Of a DNA stretch of 64,000 nucleotides, positions 1 through 53,115 are shown one piece after another (within the stretch, counting starts at the first letter, position 1; every line of letters starts with the position of its first letter). The stretch spans positions 8,019,182 to 8,083,181 of the forward strand of contig BROE01000010.1 in NCBI GenBank assembly GCA_036571765.1, read 5' to 3'. Both the position numbers and the translations under genes were made by a program. The notes below the pieces were generated by a model that was not told the DNA's origin, made no database searches, and saw only the letters and a program-made list of their open reading frames with translations. The DNA comes from Plecoglossus altivelis (Eukaryota > Chordata > Actinopteri > Osmeriformes > Plecoglossidae).

Positions 1-3000
1 TCCGGGAGATCTGTGGGAGATTTAATGAACCAAACACCGTAAAAGAGGGGGACTTTTCTTGCTGCTTGAAAAGCGTGTGATAGCAGAGGGAGTCTGGCAT
101 GCTGGAGGGGAGAGGAGTGGTATACATGTGAATGAAAAGTGAGTAAAGCTCCCCACTGAGAGATTTCCAAAGTCTCTTATCCCCACAAACAACAACACTG
201 GGCCAATTAAGCTCTCTGGCTGAGGAAGTTGTTCTTGTGGGTCTGCCGTGTGAATAGAAAACACCACTGGCTTAACACAAGGACTGACAGCTTGACTGGC
301 ACCATTGACAGAAAGTATGCTGTGTAATTACTGTGCTCTAACAAGTTAACAAGAGCTTTGTGGGTGTTTAAGATCAGCCAAAAGCATCACCTGTAGTTAT
401 GTGTTTGTGCTTGGGCATGAACCTTCAGTTTTAGCCGAGCAAGAAATCACACAGAAAATTGGGTCAGTCTGGTTTAGTCTGTATTTCTAGACGTTATGTC
501 ACGTATTGAACGTCAGGTAAACTATCATCCATCTCGCCGTATTTTCACGACTGTTGTCTCAAATCTTTAAGAAAGGGATCCTCTACACTGGCACCATATC
601 ACACATTATCTTCTGAGCCTTTTCAGAGTTCCAGTTTTTCACCTACTCAGTAGAGAGCAGTAATCAGCCATACCTGGCAGGCGTTGCGCTAATATAAACT
701 GTCTCTTCCCTGAGGGATGCCACGTTGACCACACACATACAAACACACACATGGTCCACACACACAAACAAATAAACACACCCTCACACAGTCCACAGAC
801 ATATTTTCACAGAGAGTAATGTACAGAATATTTTCCTCAGAGCAATTAGCTGGTATCGAATTAAGGATGGATACGCGGTATAAGACAGAGCATCCGACTG
901 AAAGAGCCCTCTATCACACTCATGCAATTACACCAGATGAAAACAGAGCTGTGTTTCATGCAAGGACATCACAGAAACACCAAGAGACAGCAGAAATCAA
1001 AGGTCCACAGGACACTTGGGGCCTGATCGGCTCTCCTTCGCATAAAATGGGGTGTGTATCCATAGTTCCAGTGGGCAGGCTTTGATTCATCAGCTAATTA
1101 ATTCCTGAAGGGACGGCATTACTGGATGATCTCCCCCACTAACTCTCTGACAGTATCAGGCCCAAGCGAGCGTGTGATGTCACTGATAGACGTGCTGGAA
1201 AACAGAGTTGTACAATGAGACATGTGCAGAATCTTCAAGTGAGCGCCCGTAATCGGCCTCTGTGAGTTGACCTTCCATGAGAAAAACACATCATGGTTTG
1301 CTTATCACAAGGAAGTTATGCTATTTGATAACTTATTTGTCAGTTGTTCAACTGCAAAATAGGACAAGAACTTAAAGGAAGACCTGGAGGCCCTCATACT
1401 GCATACCCTCCTCATTGGATCCATACGTGTAGGTATGACATGGAAAGCAATTGCTGAGACCCGGTAGGCTGCCACTACACAGAGGGGAAGTGAGCCATTT
1501 TACCATACGGTATTCACACAGTCATGTGTTATCCTTTAGCAATCAGTCCCTCCTCTCCCCACAAGGCTCTCCATGGTAATCAGGCAGGGGGTCAGGACCC
1601 GCCGGAGGTCCTGCTGAGGCCCTTCTCCCTCTGGGGAGGGGAGGAGCTGGCAGAGGCAGAGGTAGGCCCCAGACTGGAGCCCTCTAGCCCAGCACCAGGG
1701 CCTGCCTGGCTTCTCCTGGGTGTCAGAGCCTATTAGCGCTGCCTTGCAGGTGAGCTCTGTGCAGTGCTAAGCTGGTGGGTGACTGGTTTGGGGCTGGGGT
1801 TGACAGGGTTACAAGCTGTTTTATCGGCCCCGGGCAGACTCAGTGTGATAGGAGATTTGGAGTGTAATTGTAAGGTTAATATTGTGTTGATTAGATAAAG
1901 TGGACAGAATTATGATTTTACAACTTCATACTGTAGACGATTTTCTGTTAGTCATGTAATATTTTAAAGCATAAAACGGAATAAATCTGTTTATGAAAAA
2001 AAAACAACACCGCGAATGATGACTGTATTGAGGTGGATGACTGGGAAGGAAGATGACCCCTCTGGTAGATTTATAGTTATGCCTGGATCCGGAAGTTTCC
2101 TGCAGTTACCTGCATTTTTTTGCTCTCAAGAGACAATAATTCAGCAGGCTGAGTCAGAGAGACAGCCTAAATCCTACAGAAGGGGATTTCTCCTGTGAAG
2201 TCCAGCTAGAGTTCTAAACCTCACATCTGTTTGGTATTGGCTGGACCTGGGGAGATCACCCACAGGATATTAGTCTCGCAGGCAGGGGGTGGGCTGGTAT
2301 CCGCAGCATCCCCTTGACCATCCGCCCCTCTTAGTCAACTCCACCACCACCCAAAAACCAACTCCTTCCAGAATACCAGAGACAAATGTAGGAGAAAGAC
2401 AAACATTGTCTTTTGAATCTCTGCACAACCGTTCTTTTTTGGGAACGAAAAACAAGCAAACTAGTGATGCTTCCTTGGTGTCTATTTTTGAACTGCCCTG
2501 GCATGGTGGCGATTGTCATTTTTCAAAAGGAGAATATGCATGTAGCTAAGCCAAGCCATAAATTCCCGAAAGAGCCCCTTCAGACCAATGCAGAGCGGCA
2601 GAGCAGAGGAATTGACTGTGTGCTCTGTGATTTTACTCCTGTACGCCGTGACCTTTCAGAGTTCAGACAGAGCCATTTGTTTGGCTGACAGGCCGTGGTG
2701 TAATAATTCAGGGTGATCGTTCGTGGGATGCGAGCAAGTAATACTCTGTGATGAGCCAAACTGCACCCCTGTAAGAAGAGTGCACCTGGAGCTCCGGCAC
2801 ATCCATTTTCCAGACACAGGGAATACCCTCTCTCTGCAGGCCACTTGAATTACAAGACCAGGAACTTTCTGTATTGGTAATACTGCACATACACACCTGA
2901 AGTCTGAATACTTACTAGAAATACACCTGGGTATTTTTGGCACTCATTAAGCATATGATATCAAGGTTCGTTCCATCAGGTTCTCTACAAACACGCTCCA

Positions 3001-5010
3001 CTAGGTCCGGGTAATATCCTCAAAATATTGCTGAGTTGAATCAGGTAGAGTTCATATCAGTGATGCAGGAATGACGAAACTGTTCTTATAAAGTCTGGCC
3101 GTTGCAGGTTGAAATCCAGCTGTGTTTTGTCTGAATGAAAGTGTTTATTTTCCTACAGGAAGTTGGATGTGGTTTAACCTGATCGCAGTCTCCTCTTACT
3201 CTTCACTGAGAGGCCATGTACAGTGGCCTCCACAGGTTGATCTTGACCACTTTAGACACTTCTGGGAATCGCGGGCGGAGTATAACAGTAGACGATGGAT
3301 TTCAAAAATATTTACACTGTTGCTGAAATGTATCTTGTTTCAGAGCATGGCCGGACACTGACAGGAGCTGATGTTGCGTCATATGAGGTGATTAGCTCTA
3401 TCTAGGTCTGGTTAGGAGGGGCTGGAAGACACAAGGGGCACACCTAGCTACAGTACCTGTTCCAAACTGCCATAGCTAAGAGGGGAGAGAGAGCAGCACT
3501 ATGGGGAGTCTGGAGGTCTTCAAACAAGACATCTCTTTGATATGTGTTAGCATTCCTCTCTCAGACTCCTAAAAGTAAAGCCAGTGAACAGCAATGCAGA
3601 GGACTTGGGTGAAAGGATGAGGTGTTAAAACAAACATGCGCTGATTTCAACACAAAGGCCAGGCTGAATGGAAAAGTAGCTTCAGGAGTTGTTGTTCTCT
3701 CATAAATAACTTTTTTTTGTGAGCTCGGCTTTGTTAGTTGTCTTGCTTAAATGAATCATTGTCTGGTCTGTTAAAGGTAATGATAGTTGACAATGGGAGG
3801 TAAAATCTCATTGTGGCTCTCAGGAAGACCTCTGTCGGAGTCACTGTCATGGTAACCAGCATAGTATGTACTCAAAAGCAATGATAAAAGGAACGATTGG
3901 ATTTATACTTTACTGGACACGTCTCAACAGTGGATATGTAACATATATCTACGTATGTGTGTGTATGGGTGTGTCATAAAAATCTACACACGCTAATGAA
4001 AATGAGTCTGTTTAAACAAGCCTAGCAAAGCCGTTTACTTTACAAAAACCATAAAGGCTCACTGACTCCCTTACCCAACCCCCCACACCTGCTACACTGT
4101 TTCACAGTGACATCAGCGCAATAAAGACCCCAGACAAAGCTGGCCGTCTGCCTTTTTACTTCGCCCTGCCTTGTTCTACTGGCCGTAAAGAGAACTCGCC
4201 ATTTATACACTCACAGCAAAAGACTATTCGGTTAATTGGGCAGGTTCGTAGCTGAGTCTGTGAAAAGGGAACTCCGAAGAATGTAATTGAAACCTGCGAA
4301 TATCAGAAGTCATTGCTGTTGCACAGGTTGCGGTTCACAGTGAAAGTGGAAGGCACAGCGGAGGGGGTTCGTGTGGTTTACCACAGGTGCTGTCCTCCAG
4401 TTTCAGTGTGTGACATCACTCAGAGTCCAGGCAGACCCTGACTTCACTCCAGTTGCTCTCTCTCTCTCCTGTACCTGTGTTTGAATATGCCCCCTTATCC
4501 AGCCAAACGAAAAAGCCTTTGACGTATCATCACGTCATATACAGCCTATGATGTGCTTCAGGTTTTATCCTCTCTCGCTCTCTTTTCTGTTTTTACTGCA
4601 CCTGCAGAGATAAAATAGTACTATTTCTAGCAAGCAAGCCACACAATCCATTCAAACATTACTGATAAAAAGGTCAGCAGTCAAACAAGCTTTGATGACA
4701 TGCAAGGCTGAGTGCCCCTGGTTGAGAGCTCTACACAGGCCCTGTCTCTGAGTGTGTTGGTATAAGGAACAGGAGGAGGGGGTTCTTTCAGTATAACACC
4801 ACAACATGTTTGCTCTCCACACAGAATAATCTTGTAGGTTCAGCAAAGATAAACTGACAGGGATTCAGGTTCCGTTAAGATGACTGCTTGAGGACACTGA
4901 CTGGGCACAAGTAATTGTCATAGACTAGGCTAGACTGACTTGGGCCTGGCATCTTGAGTCACTGTACTTACAGTACTTAACTTTCTGTGCATTTGTCGTC
5001 TTTTTCTTAG
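1..5010 (+). other. Upstream intron of gli2 (5' noncoding), no coding exon seen
   Basis: The splice acceptor at 5010 shows this stretch is intronic (or contains a noncoding exon) of gli2. I found no convincing coding exon, CpG-island promoter or tRNA. It holds short CA-rich tracts near 730-800 and otherwise unremarkable unique sequence. A noncoding first exon inside it cannot be excluded from sequence alone. Confidence 0.5.
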
Positions 5011-5027
5011 AACCCTGTCTGTCCGCA
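5011..5027 (+). other. gli2: gli2 5' UTR segment of the first coding exon
   Basis: Seventeen bases lie between a strong pyrimidine-rich splice acceptor (AG at 5009-5010) and the ATG at 5028. The acceptor shows that at least one noncoding 5' exon exists upstream, so the transcription start of this mRNA is not at this exon. The start codon has G at -3 and G at +4, a good Kozak context. A second in-frame ATG is codon 14. Confidence 0.75.
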
Positions 5028-45443
<40,416 letters not shown>

Positions 45444-46470
45444 CCTTCTGTGTCGCACTGTGGGAGAAGGAAGACATGAGACGATCATACACGCTGTTGC
45501 AGATGGGTTCAAATTCAGACTTTTCATTTGCCCTACCTTGACCACTGACCTGGACACGAAGAATGTGTGAACATTTCCGAGGACTTGTTTTCGTACATGC
45601 CAAAACACCTGTTTCAATGTGTAACCTGTATCACCCTGTACAGTATTATTTGTCAAGGATCTAAGATGGCAGTTTTCTATCTTTTGAAAAGCCATATTTT
45701 ACCTTTAGATAAGTAGTAATAATGTAAACCACAGCACAAGTATTTCAAAGTTGTACATGAGAGTACAGTTCTGCAGTAAAATGAATGTACTAAGTGCCTG
45801 GCTAAGCCCAAGTGTATGCATGAGCATATGATACACTACTAGCTGACACAGGTCCAACGTATTTGGAGGGGTTTTCTATCAGCATTTACTTACAGTATTT
45901 AAGGACATACACTGTAGAATTGGATAATTATGTGAATAACTTGATCCAAAAGATTTCGTTTTTTTTCATATGAACTCCTTAGCAACGAATTCACTTTCTA
46001 TCAATGCGACTGCGATCCGAAAAGACGAACAAGGCGGGGATGGAGGGAGTCTGTTCCGTCTTGTCAAGTCCACATTCAGTGTGCTTTGTGAGCCCTTATG
46101 TGATTGTTCTGTTGCTCTGACTTCCACCGTTGAGATTCAAAATGACAACACAGTGTCAGACGATTGAGACGTGAGTTGTGACTGGAATTAAAGATCCGTT
46201 TCAAAGGAATATGCAAATACTTGATATGCTACATATTCTGTGTAAATGAGATTCCAATTACTGTATTATCTTTCTTTGTTTTAGTCCAACAGCTTTTTTG
46301 TGAAAAGAGTAAAAGACTACAGGCAACAGGCCTAATCAGAGGCTCTGAGCTCTAATCGCACGGAATTCCAACTGTCTTTTGTACATTGTCTTGCCAGCTG
46401 ATTGTGCTGAAAACTGTAAGTAATTTTTGTACATTTTTATGAAATATAATATTGTTGTCATTTTTCAAGT
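45444..46470 (+). other. gli2: gli2 3' UTR (end inferred)
   Basis: The sequence after the TAG is AT-rich with no coding continuation. Candidate poly(A) signals are ATTAAA at 46187-46192 and AATATA at 46443-46448; the latter is followed by a GT-rich element at about 46471-46480, a typical downstream signal. A further ATTAAA lies at 46995-47000. The true end needs transcript evidence; about 46,460 is my best guess. Confidence 0.5.
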
Positions 46471-46480
46471 GCCGTGTGTG
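46443..46480 (+). terminator. gli2: Candidate gli2 polyadenylation site
   Basis: An AATATA hexamer variant is followed 23 bases later by a GT-rich element (gccgtgtgtg). This pairing of signal and downstream element is better than at the ATTAAA of 46187, which lacks an obvious GT-rich partner. Variant hexamers are less efficient, so alternative ends are likely. Confidence 0.35.
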
Positions 46481-48919
46481 ATTAATCATTCGAAAGTATA
46501 CAGTACATGGACTGGATCTGTCGTTTGCCTGTAAATTGGCCTAAACCCTGTAATTCATATAGCCATAAACACTGCATGAGTCAAAGTTGAATCCTCTCTC
46601 TTACATCCGTGAACTGTACGGCACCACTACTGTACCTCCCATGTCTAAACACATCTCCACAATGTTCAATTATGAAATATAAATACACAGTATATCAGTT
46701 CTTCTCCCCCTTCTCTGTGTAAAAGTGAATGTAGATTATTCATTAGCTGAATTCATCTTTTTTTCAGTCCTTCTTTAATCTTAGAAGTATATGAGTGTTG
46801 ATTGCTTAAATAATGCAGGAGCAAACTTGAGTCTTTGAAGCCTAATGCCATCCCTTGCCGACAATGCATTTTTCTTCTTATCAAACCGTACGTAAGACAT
46901 TCTTCCAAGGCAATTACAATGCTTTGAAATCTATTCTCTTGACCCTATTTTACCTTAGGCCGGCATGGCTGTAATGTCAACTCTTGATAAAAGCATTAAA
47001 GGTTTAGGGGAAAAAATGCTCGCTCCATGCAAGCTGTAGCTGTAGTGAACCTACATGTACTTCAAAATTAGCCATGGCAGCTGGACTCGGAGGAAATGGC
47101 CGCTGAAACCACATAAAACACAAGCCGGTTGTGAAGAGCGAGGGCCTGGGACCAGGCACCAGACGTTATCACCAGCCACAAATGATTGGATTCTGTCAGA
47201 GTATTCAGTCGAGGATACGTTTGATCTGAAAGTTTGGATTGCTTTTGCCACTCTGATTCCTTATTCTCTCAGAGAAACGAGAGCGGGGAAAATAGCCCTA
47301 GGACACAAACTTTTAGGCACAGAACAAGAGGTAAAGAGAAGAGTCAAGCTGATCCTTCAGTCAACGGTAACACCTCCGCTATAAAGCTGATTGGATGTGA
47401 AGAATACCCTTCAATATGCATGGGCTGAAAGTAAGGCCTTGTTAAAAAATTAAATGTAGTTCAAGGGCTGCACCGTCTTCTATGGCTAACATGTATGGAT
47501 CAATGAAACCAACATTGTTCCTAAAGAATATACCATTTTAAAAGCAGCTAGACATGAGGAATCTCAAATGAATGGCAGATTGTCTGAAATGATTTGAAGT
47601 GTCCTAACAAAATGCAAGGCACCCAATGAGATCAAGGACTGCTGTATTCTGTCAAACTTAGCTTTAGGTACCATATTGATAGAGTCCAACGGTCTATCCC
47701 TGGTAAGTCTCTGATCTTCAGGAGACAGACAGGTAGAGAGACAGACTTTCCTTTTCCCCTCGTCCCTCCCCTCCTGTCTTATATCTGTCAGTGGGAGTTC
47801 TTCTAACCCTGTGCTCCAGTTCTCCTGTGACACACGCTACCCTCCATCTTTAATATGTGTAGAGAACTCCACAGCTTCCTCCAGAGTCCCGAAGCCAGAA
47901 GACTTAACCTTTTGCTGTACTTCTCTTGTTCCTTGTGCCTTCCCTCGCTTCAAGAATCGTCCATTTCTGCGTGTAAACTCCAAAGTGTTGCCCACGACAC
48001 ATTACGTTATAGGAGTGGTGATTTACAAGCATGGCTCATCACAGGGCTCATGTAGCTGGGCCCCTAAACCCACAAAAGCAGACGTGTCTGTTGTGAATTA
48101 AACAGGCTTTGAGGAATGCATTTTACTGCATGTCCTGCATTCTCCAGGGCCCCTGGGAAGCCTGATTTATAGTGGCTCTTTATGAGTGACGAGAGCTTCA
48201 TCGCTCAGACACCCCTCCGACCACGCAGCTGCCCGCTAGCTTCCAGTCAGCTCCACACATGCAGGCGTACAGCATGGGCGGAACACTCATGGGGCAGGAC
48301 ACAACACAGCATAATGTCCCCAGGACACACGGCCCCCTACAGCAGGCTGATAGGCCGAGAGATCAGAACCTAGGTCCAACTCAATGACTAGAATAGTACG
48401 TTTTGAATGAAGAGACAGGCTGTGCCTTTAAACCCTGTCTTATGACGTGTACGAAATATGAGGGGTATTTATTCCTGGGTATAATTATTCTTCGAGTAGT
48501 GATTTTCTATCAGGCTTCATATCAGTCTAAATATAAGAACACTAGCATGAAAGGGGCCCACTCTTTTCTCCAGAGTAAATTATCCGATGAAATCACTCAT
48601 TGGGTCATAAGCTCAGTAAATCAAAAAGTCATGGTCCACGCGTCCATGATCAGCACGCACTGTAAGTCAAGCATAACATGAACATGGCAACATCCACAGG
48701 TTGACATTTCCCCAAGCCGCAGTCACCAGCGTACAGCTTGATGTGGAGGAGCCAGTGTTTCCTGCAGAATGCTGCCGTTCTATAGCAGGAGGGCCCAGCC
48801 CTCCTCGGGGCCTAATGATGCTTTAATACAGTACTGCTGTCCTCCTGAACACAAGCTTGAGTGATTGGGTGAGCAATGAGAGCAAGGCAGAATGCGAAGC
48901 GAGCACATGCTGGACAATC

Positions 48920-49180
48920 AATCAATTAACCAAGCAGTCAGGCAGCTTGGAAGTGGCGGGCCAGCCCTTCTAATTAACACGCAGAGGTTAGGTGCTCTCG
49001 CTGTAATCACACATCGCTGAGAAGAAGGACACATGCAGCCCCCCCCCCCCCCCCCGGCCATTATTAAGAGGTGACAATGCTGTTAGTGACGACATGAGGT
49101 CATTTTGACATTATTTGTCATTATGAGTCATTGCGCTTTCCTGAGGGCGCGACTGGACACTATTTGAAATGGGGATGTTT
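48920..49180. promoter_or_regulatory. Enhancer-like segment downstream of gli2
   Basis: Contains caatcaatcaattaacc, ttctaattaacacg, tgtaatcacac, ccattattaag and a series of tcatt words (ttgtcattatgagtcattg). A C-run at 49039-49056 interrupts it. Confidence 0.35.
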
Positions 49181-49589
49181 GCAGGTGTTATCACTGTTGA
49201 CAAGGACGTGTACGCAAGGATGTTGTGAGCGTTGTTGACCGATGCGTTCTTTGTTATTTCGATCTTGTTCAGGAGTCGTGCTTCTATCTAGGTCTCTGAA
49301 CAAGGGTGATCCTGGAGTTTGCACTTCAGTGAGTTCTCCCTGTCAGTCACATTAAATATCTTTGGCCGTAAAACAGCCAGAGAGACAGCCAGAGTGACAG
49401 GCTGTCCTACATGCCCTCAGCCTCCACATCTCCCGCTGCTTCCAAAACATCACATCACACCATGCAAGTCCCAGCCATGCATTATTACCTATGCGACATG
49501 CTAACAAGGCCCTATTCTACCCACCCAACAGACCAGTCGTCGTCCCCCCCCCCCCTTCCAGCAATGTCAGGCATTGATGGATCATATAC

Positions 49590-49830
49590 TGAAATCCTTG
49601 ATAGGTCATTCATTTTTATTAAAATAATATCATGTAAATTTTGCCTGAACTCGCCTCTTGCCGCAGAGAGACTAAATTAATTTATGAATCAATTTGAAGC
49701 CCCCAGTCAAACGCTGAGCGCTCAGCTACAGTCGTGCAGAGACCAGACCTACAATGTGATGTTCCAACTGAGTGGCCATGGACAATCCCATTTCAAACAG
49801 AATCATTTTGCATCGGAGGCCCAGCCCGGC
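49590..49830. promoter_or_regulatory. Enhancer-like segment downstream of gli2
   Basis: Contains tttttattaaaataatatc, actaaattaatttatg and aatcaatttg, followed by a GC-balanced unique stretch. Candidate only. Confidence 0.3.
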
Positions 49831-51100
49831 GCTGCCAAAGTCTACGCAGGCAGGTCCATAATCACCCCCCCCCCGTTCCCTATCACACACACACACACGC
49901 ACACACTTTCTCATCTGAGTGCTTGAGCAGACCGCGTCGAGTCTGCTCCGGCGAGGAGCCCCTGACACCACTTTAGAGAGGGCTGCTTTGGTATTGTGCT
50001 CTATCTAATTAACTGAAGAGAAGAGATGTAGAGGCACTTCAAGTGTGCCGGGTCTCATGCAGCTTTATGCTAATGCCCCTCACGCTGGAAGTTAAATGAG
50101 GAGGAGCTGCGGCTGGCCTCCCCTCCAGGAGACCCAGGTCCCGGTGAGATCCCAGCCTGCCTCAGATCTCTGCCTGATCACTTCCAGACATGTGGAGGCT
50201 TCTCCTTAGGGGAGCGAAGAGGGAGAGCAAGACAGTGTCAGGACGTTGGGAGGGGAAAAAAGAAAGAGGGAGAGAGTCAGAGTGAGCGAGAACGAAGGAG
50301 ACAGAGAGAGGGAGAGAGAGGGAGATAAAAAGAGAGAGCTGCTGGGCAGGGGGTTACTGAGATGGCTGCTGTAGTGTCAGGGACGTGCCGGTGTAGGGAC
50401 GAAGAGGAGGATGAAAGGCCGCTTCTGAAGGTATCAGGGTTGACACCAGGCTGCTGTATCAGAGGGCTCCCTATCTGCAAACCTGAACCTACCACTCATT
50501 AGACGGACACGGAACTCATCCAATCACCTGTCCTATCAACCAGCCAAATCCTAGCACGCACGTCTGAGCCGTAGTGCTTCATAATGCCACAGAACAAAAA
50601 CAATTGAAATCCTGTTTACACCAGCGGTACGAGAAAAGGAATCTCGGTGAATCAACGCGCAGAAAAGGTGAGATCCAAGTGGAAGGTACATGATGGCTCT
50701 TGAGCAGTACTTAGAAATATTAAAGACACATACCTTGTCTCTTGACATCAACGTGTGTCATATATGCTGTATATTCAAGAGATCTACTGCCTTGTCCCTC
50801 CAGCATAGGTACTGAGGTGCTCCCAGGACCTCATGAGGAGGTTGATAAGGAGTATTAATAACTCATGCTGATGTCCTGCTGACTGCTGCTTCCCCTCATT
50901 ACAATACGACCACCTCACAGCCAATGGGAAAAGCCGATGGTAAGACAGTGGGCCACGGAGGCCACATGTCTTTACCCGGTGAATATTAACACTACTTCCT
51001 GCATAATCCCACTCTACTTAAAGGTCGGAGGGCGTTCAAGAGAGCCATTGCCTGAGCTGGGGAGGTCAGTTTGAAGATGATATCTTACTCCAATTGAAAT

Positions 51101-51270
51101 TGTGTGTGTGTCTGTTCTGTGTGTGTGTGTCTGTCTCTGCGTGTGTGTGTGTGCGTGTATGTGCGTGTGTGTCTGTCTGTGTGTGTGTGTGTGTGTGTGT
51201 GTATGAGTGTGTGTGCGTGTGTGTCTGTCTGTGTGTGCGTGTGTGTGTGTGTGTGTGTGCGTGTGCGTGC
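51101..51270. repeat. TG microsatellite, intergenic
   Basis: About 170 bp of TG repeats with tctg and gcgtg interruptions, showing higher-order repetition of tgtgtctgtctgtg words. Confidence 0.92.
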
Positions 51271-52629
51271 GTCTGTCCATCTGCATTCATGCAAGTTTGT
51301 ATTTACGGTAATCTGTGTGCCTGCATCATGCGGTAATGCTTTGAGAGGAATGCAAAATCAGATGTTGCCGTAATTTTCTATTTACAACAAATGGAGTCCA
51401 GCTGCAGAGGTACAACAGGCCCCAGCTGTGTCCTGCAGGTTGCTGACAGCCCCTATCTATCCTGGGGGACCAGCCCAGCCCACCCCCCGCCCCCCCACCT
51501 CCCCCCAGAGTCCTGCCTCCACACACACCTGAGAGCACCCAGATCACCAGCAGCACCACAGCACATGCTCATCTAGGGTTCAGCACTCTCCTCACACTGC
51601 TGTCTGCCACTGGTCTGGAGGAGCTGCTCAGATTTAGCAGCACACTCAGAGGAGACCCACATACTTAGACGCCCCCCTCCTCCCCTCTCTCTCTCTCTCT
51701 AGCCCCCTCTGCAATGGGGGTGTCGTGTTGACTGGAAGATTTGGTTCTGTCGTTTTACCAGGTTGAACTCTCACAGTAAATTTATTGTAAACATCAATCC
51801 AAGACGATGAGAACAATAAATGTGCATTATCATTGTACTTTTACATGTTGATATTGCTTCAGAGCACGTTTATATTTAACAGCCACTATGCTTAAGATCA
51901 TGGAGAGTACGTAGACCGTGTACAACCTATTAAATGTATCTTTTTGTTTTGTACCTTGCTGAGAAAACTCATCCAATCATCTGCGAGGCCATCCGTGTCA
52001 TGAACTAATAAATCATACATATTCATGAAGTGGTAATATGCAAAATAACATCTGTTTTTCAATAACCTACCATCTGTGTTAGGGACTAGGCACTATTAAC
52101 TGTTTATTAAGAAACTGCCGGTAAGGTGTCCAAAAACAATTGTGAAACTCCATCGTCATCCTCAAAAACAAAAAAACCCTTGCAGCCATTCTCTCAACGC
52201 TGAGCTGTTTAAACTGGCGAACTAGGACATCAAGACATTTCTTCCCGAGACAGCAACAGTGTCAGGCGTTACCCCTGCATCCTTACTCACCAACTCACTT
52301 TCACAAGCTCTAACCCTGAAGCGTTCTGCGAGGGATGACCTACTGCAGAGGCCATACAGGGGGGTAGATTCAACACCGGATAAAAACCCTTTTAGTTTAA
52401 TGTTGAACCGAACAACAGCAAAACCCCAGCTTTTAGCACTTGGAAAGTGACAAAACATCTGAGGTGGGAAACCATCAGCTGTATCCCCTTGAGGGTTGTG
52501 CAGAGTGAGGGGGGGGGACCAACACCCCAGACCCCGTTCCTGATCTGTGCTGCTCGGAGACAGCGATCAGGGGAGTGGCCCGGCTACTCAGACCACAGAC
52601 ATCTCTGGACTGAAAGTTCTGAGCCACAG

Positions 52630-53115
52630 CAGTCAGATGGAGGACAGGAGAGGGGGAGAGATGGAATGAGGGAGGGAAGAAGGTAGAGTGGGAGAGTTGG
52701 AGAAAGCAAGGGAGGGAGCGATAGAGAGAGGAAGGGTGAGAGGGAGAGCTGGAGTGAGGGAGGGAATGATAGAGAGGGAGACAGGTGAGAGGGAAAGCTG
52801 GAGCGAGGGAGGGAGGAAGGTAGAGTGGGAGAGTTGGACAGAGCGAAGGAGGGAGCGATAGGGAGAGGGAGGGTGAGAGGGAGAGCTGGAGTGAGGGAGG
52901 GAGCGATAGAGAGAGGAAGGGAGAGAGAGAGAGCTGGAGCGATAGAGGAAGGTAAAGTGGGAGAGCTGGAGTGAGGGAGGGAGCGATAGAGAGAGGAAGG
53001 GAGAGAGAGAGCTGGAGCGATAGAAGAAGGTAGAGTGGGAGAGCTGGAGCGAGGGAGGGAGGGAGCGATAGAGAGAGGAAGGGAGAGAGGGATAGATGGA
53101 TGGAAGGAGGGAAGG
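52630..53115. repeat. Purine-rich minisatellite (GAGAGCTGGAGYGAGGGAGG class)
   Basis: Nearly 500 bp of plus-strand purines in imperfect units of about 40-110 bp containing gagagctggag, gagggagggag, cgatagagagagg and aggtagagtggg. The long stop-free frame on the opposite strand is a result of the repeat. Confidence 0.88.

Noticed and set aside
2345..2353. GLI-site-like CACCACCCA upstream of gli2 (autoregulation)
   Set aside because: One mismatch to the GACCACCCA consensus in a CCA-repeat context. Isolated 9-mers like this are expected by chance.
3078..3125. tRNA-like B-box word (ggttgaaatcc) suggesting a SINE or tRNA
   Set aside because: The B box is imperfect and no matching A box or cloverleaf stems were found nearby.
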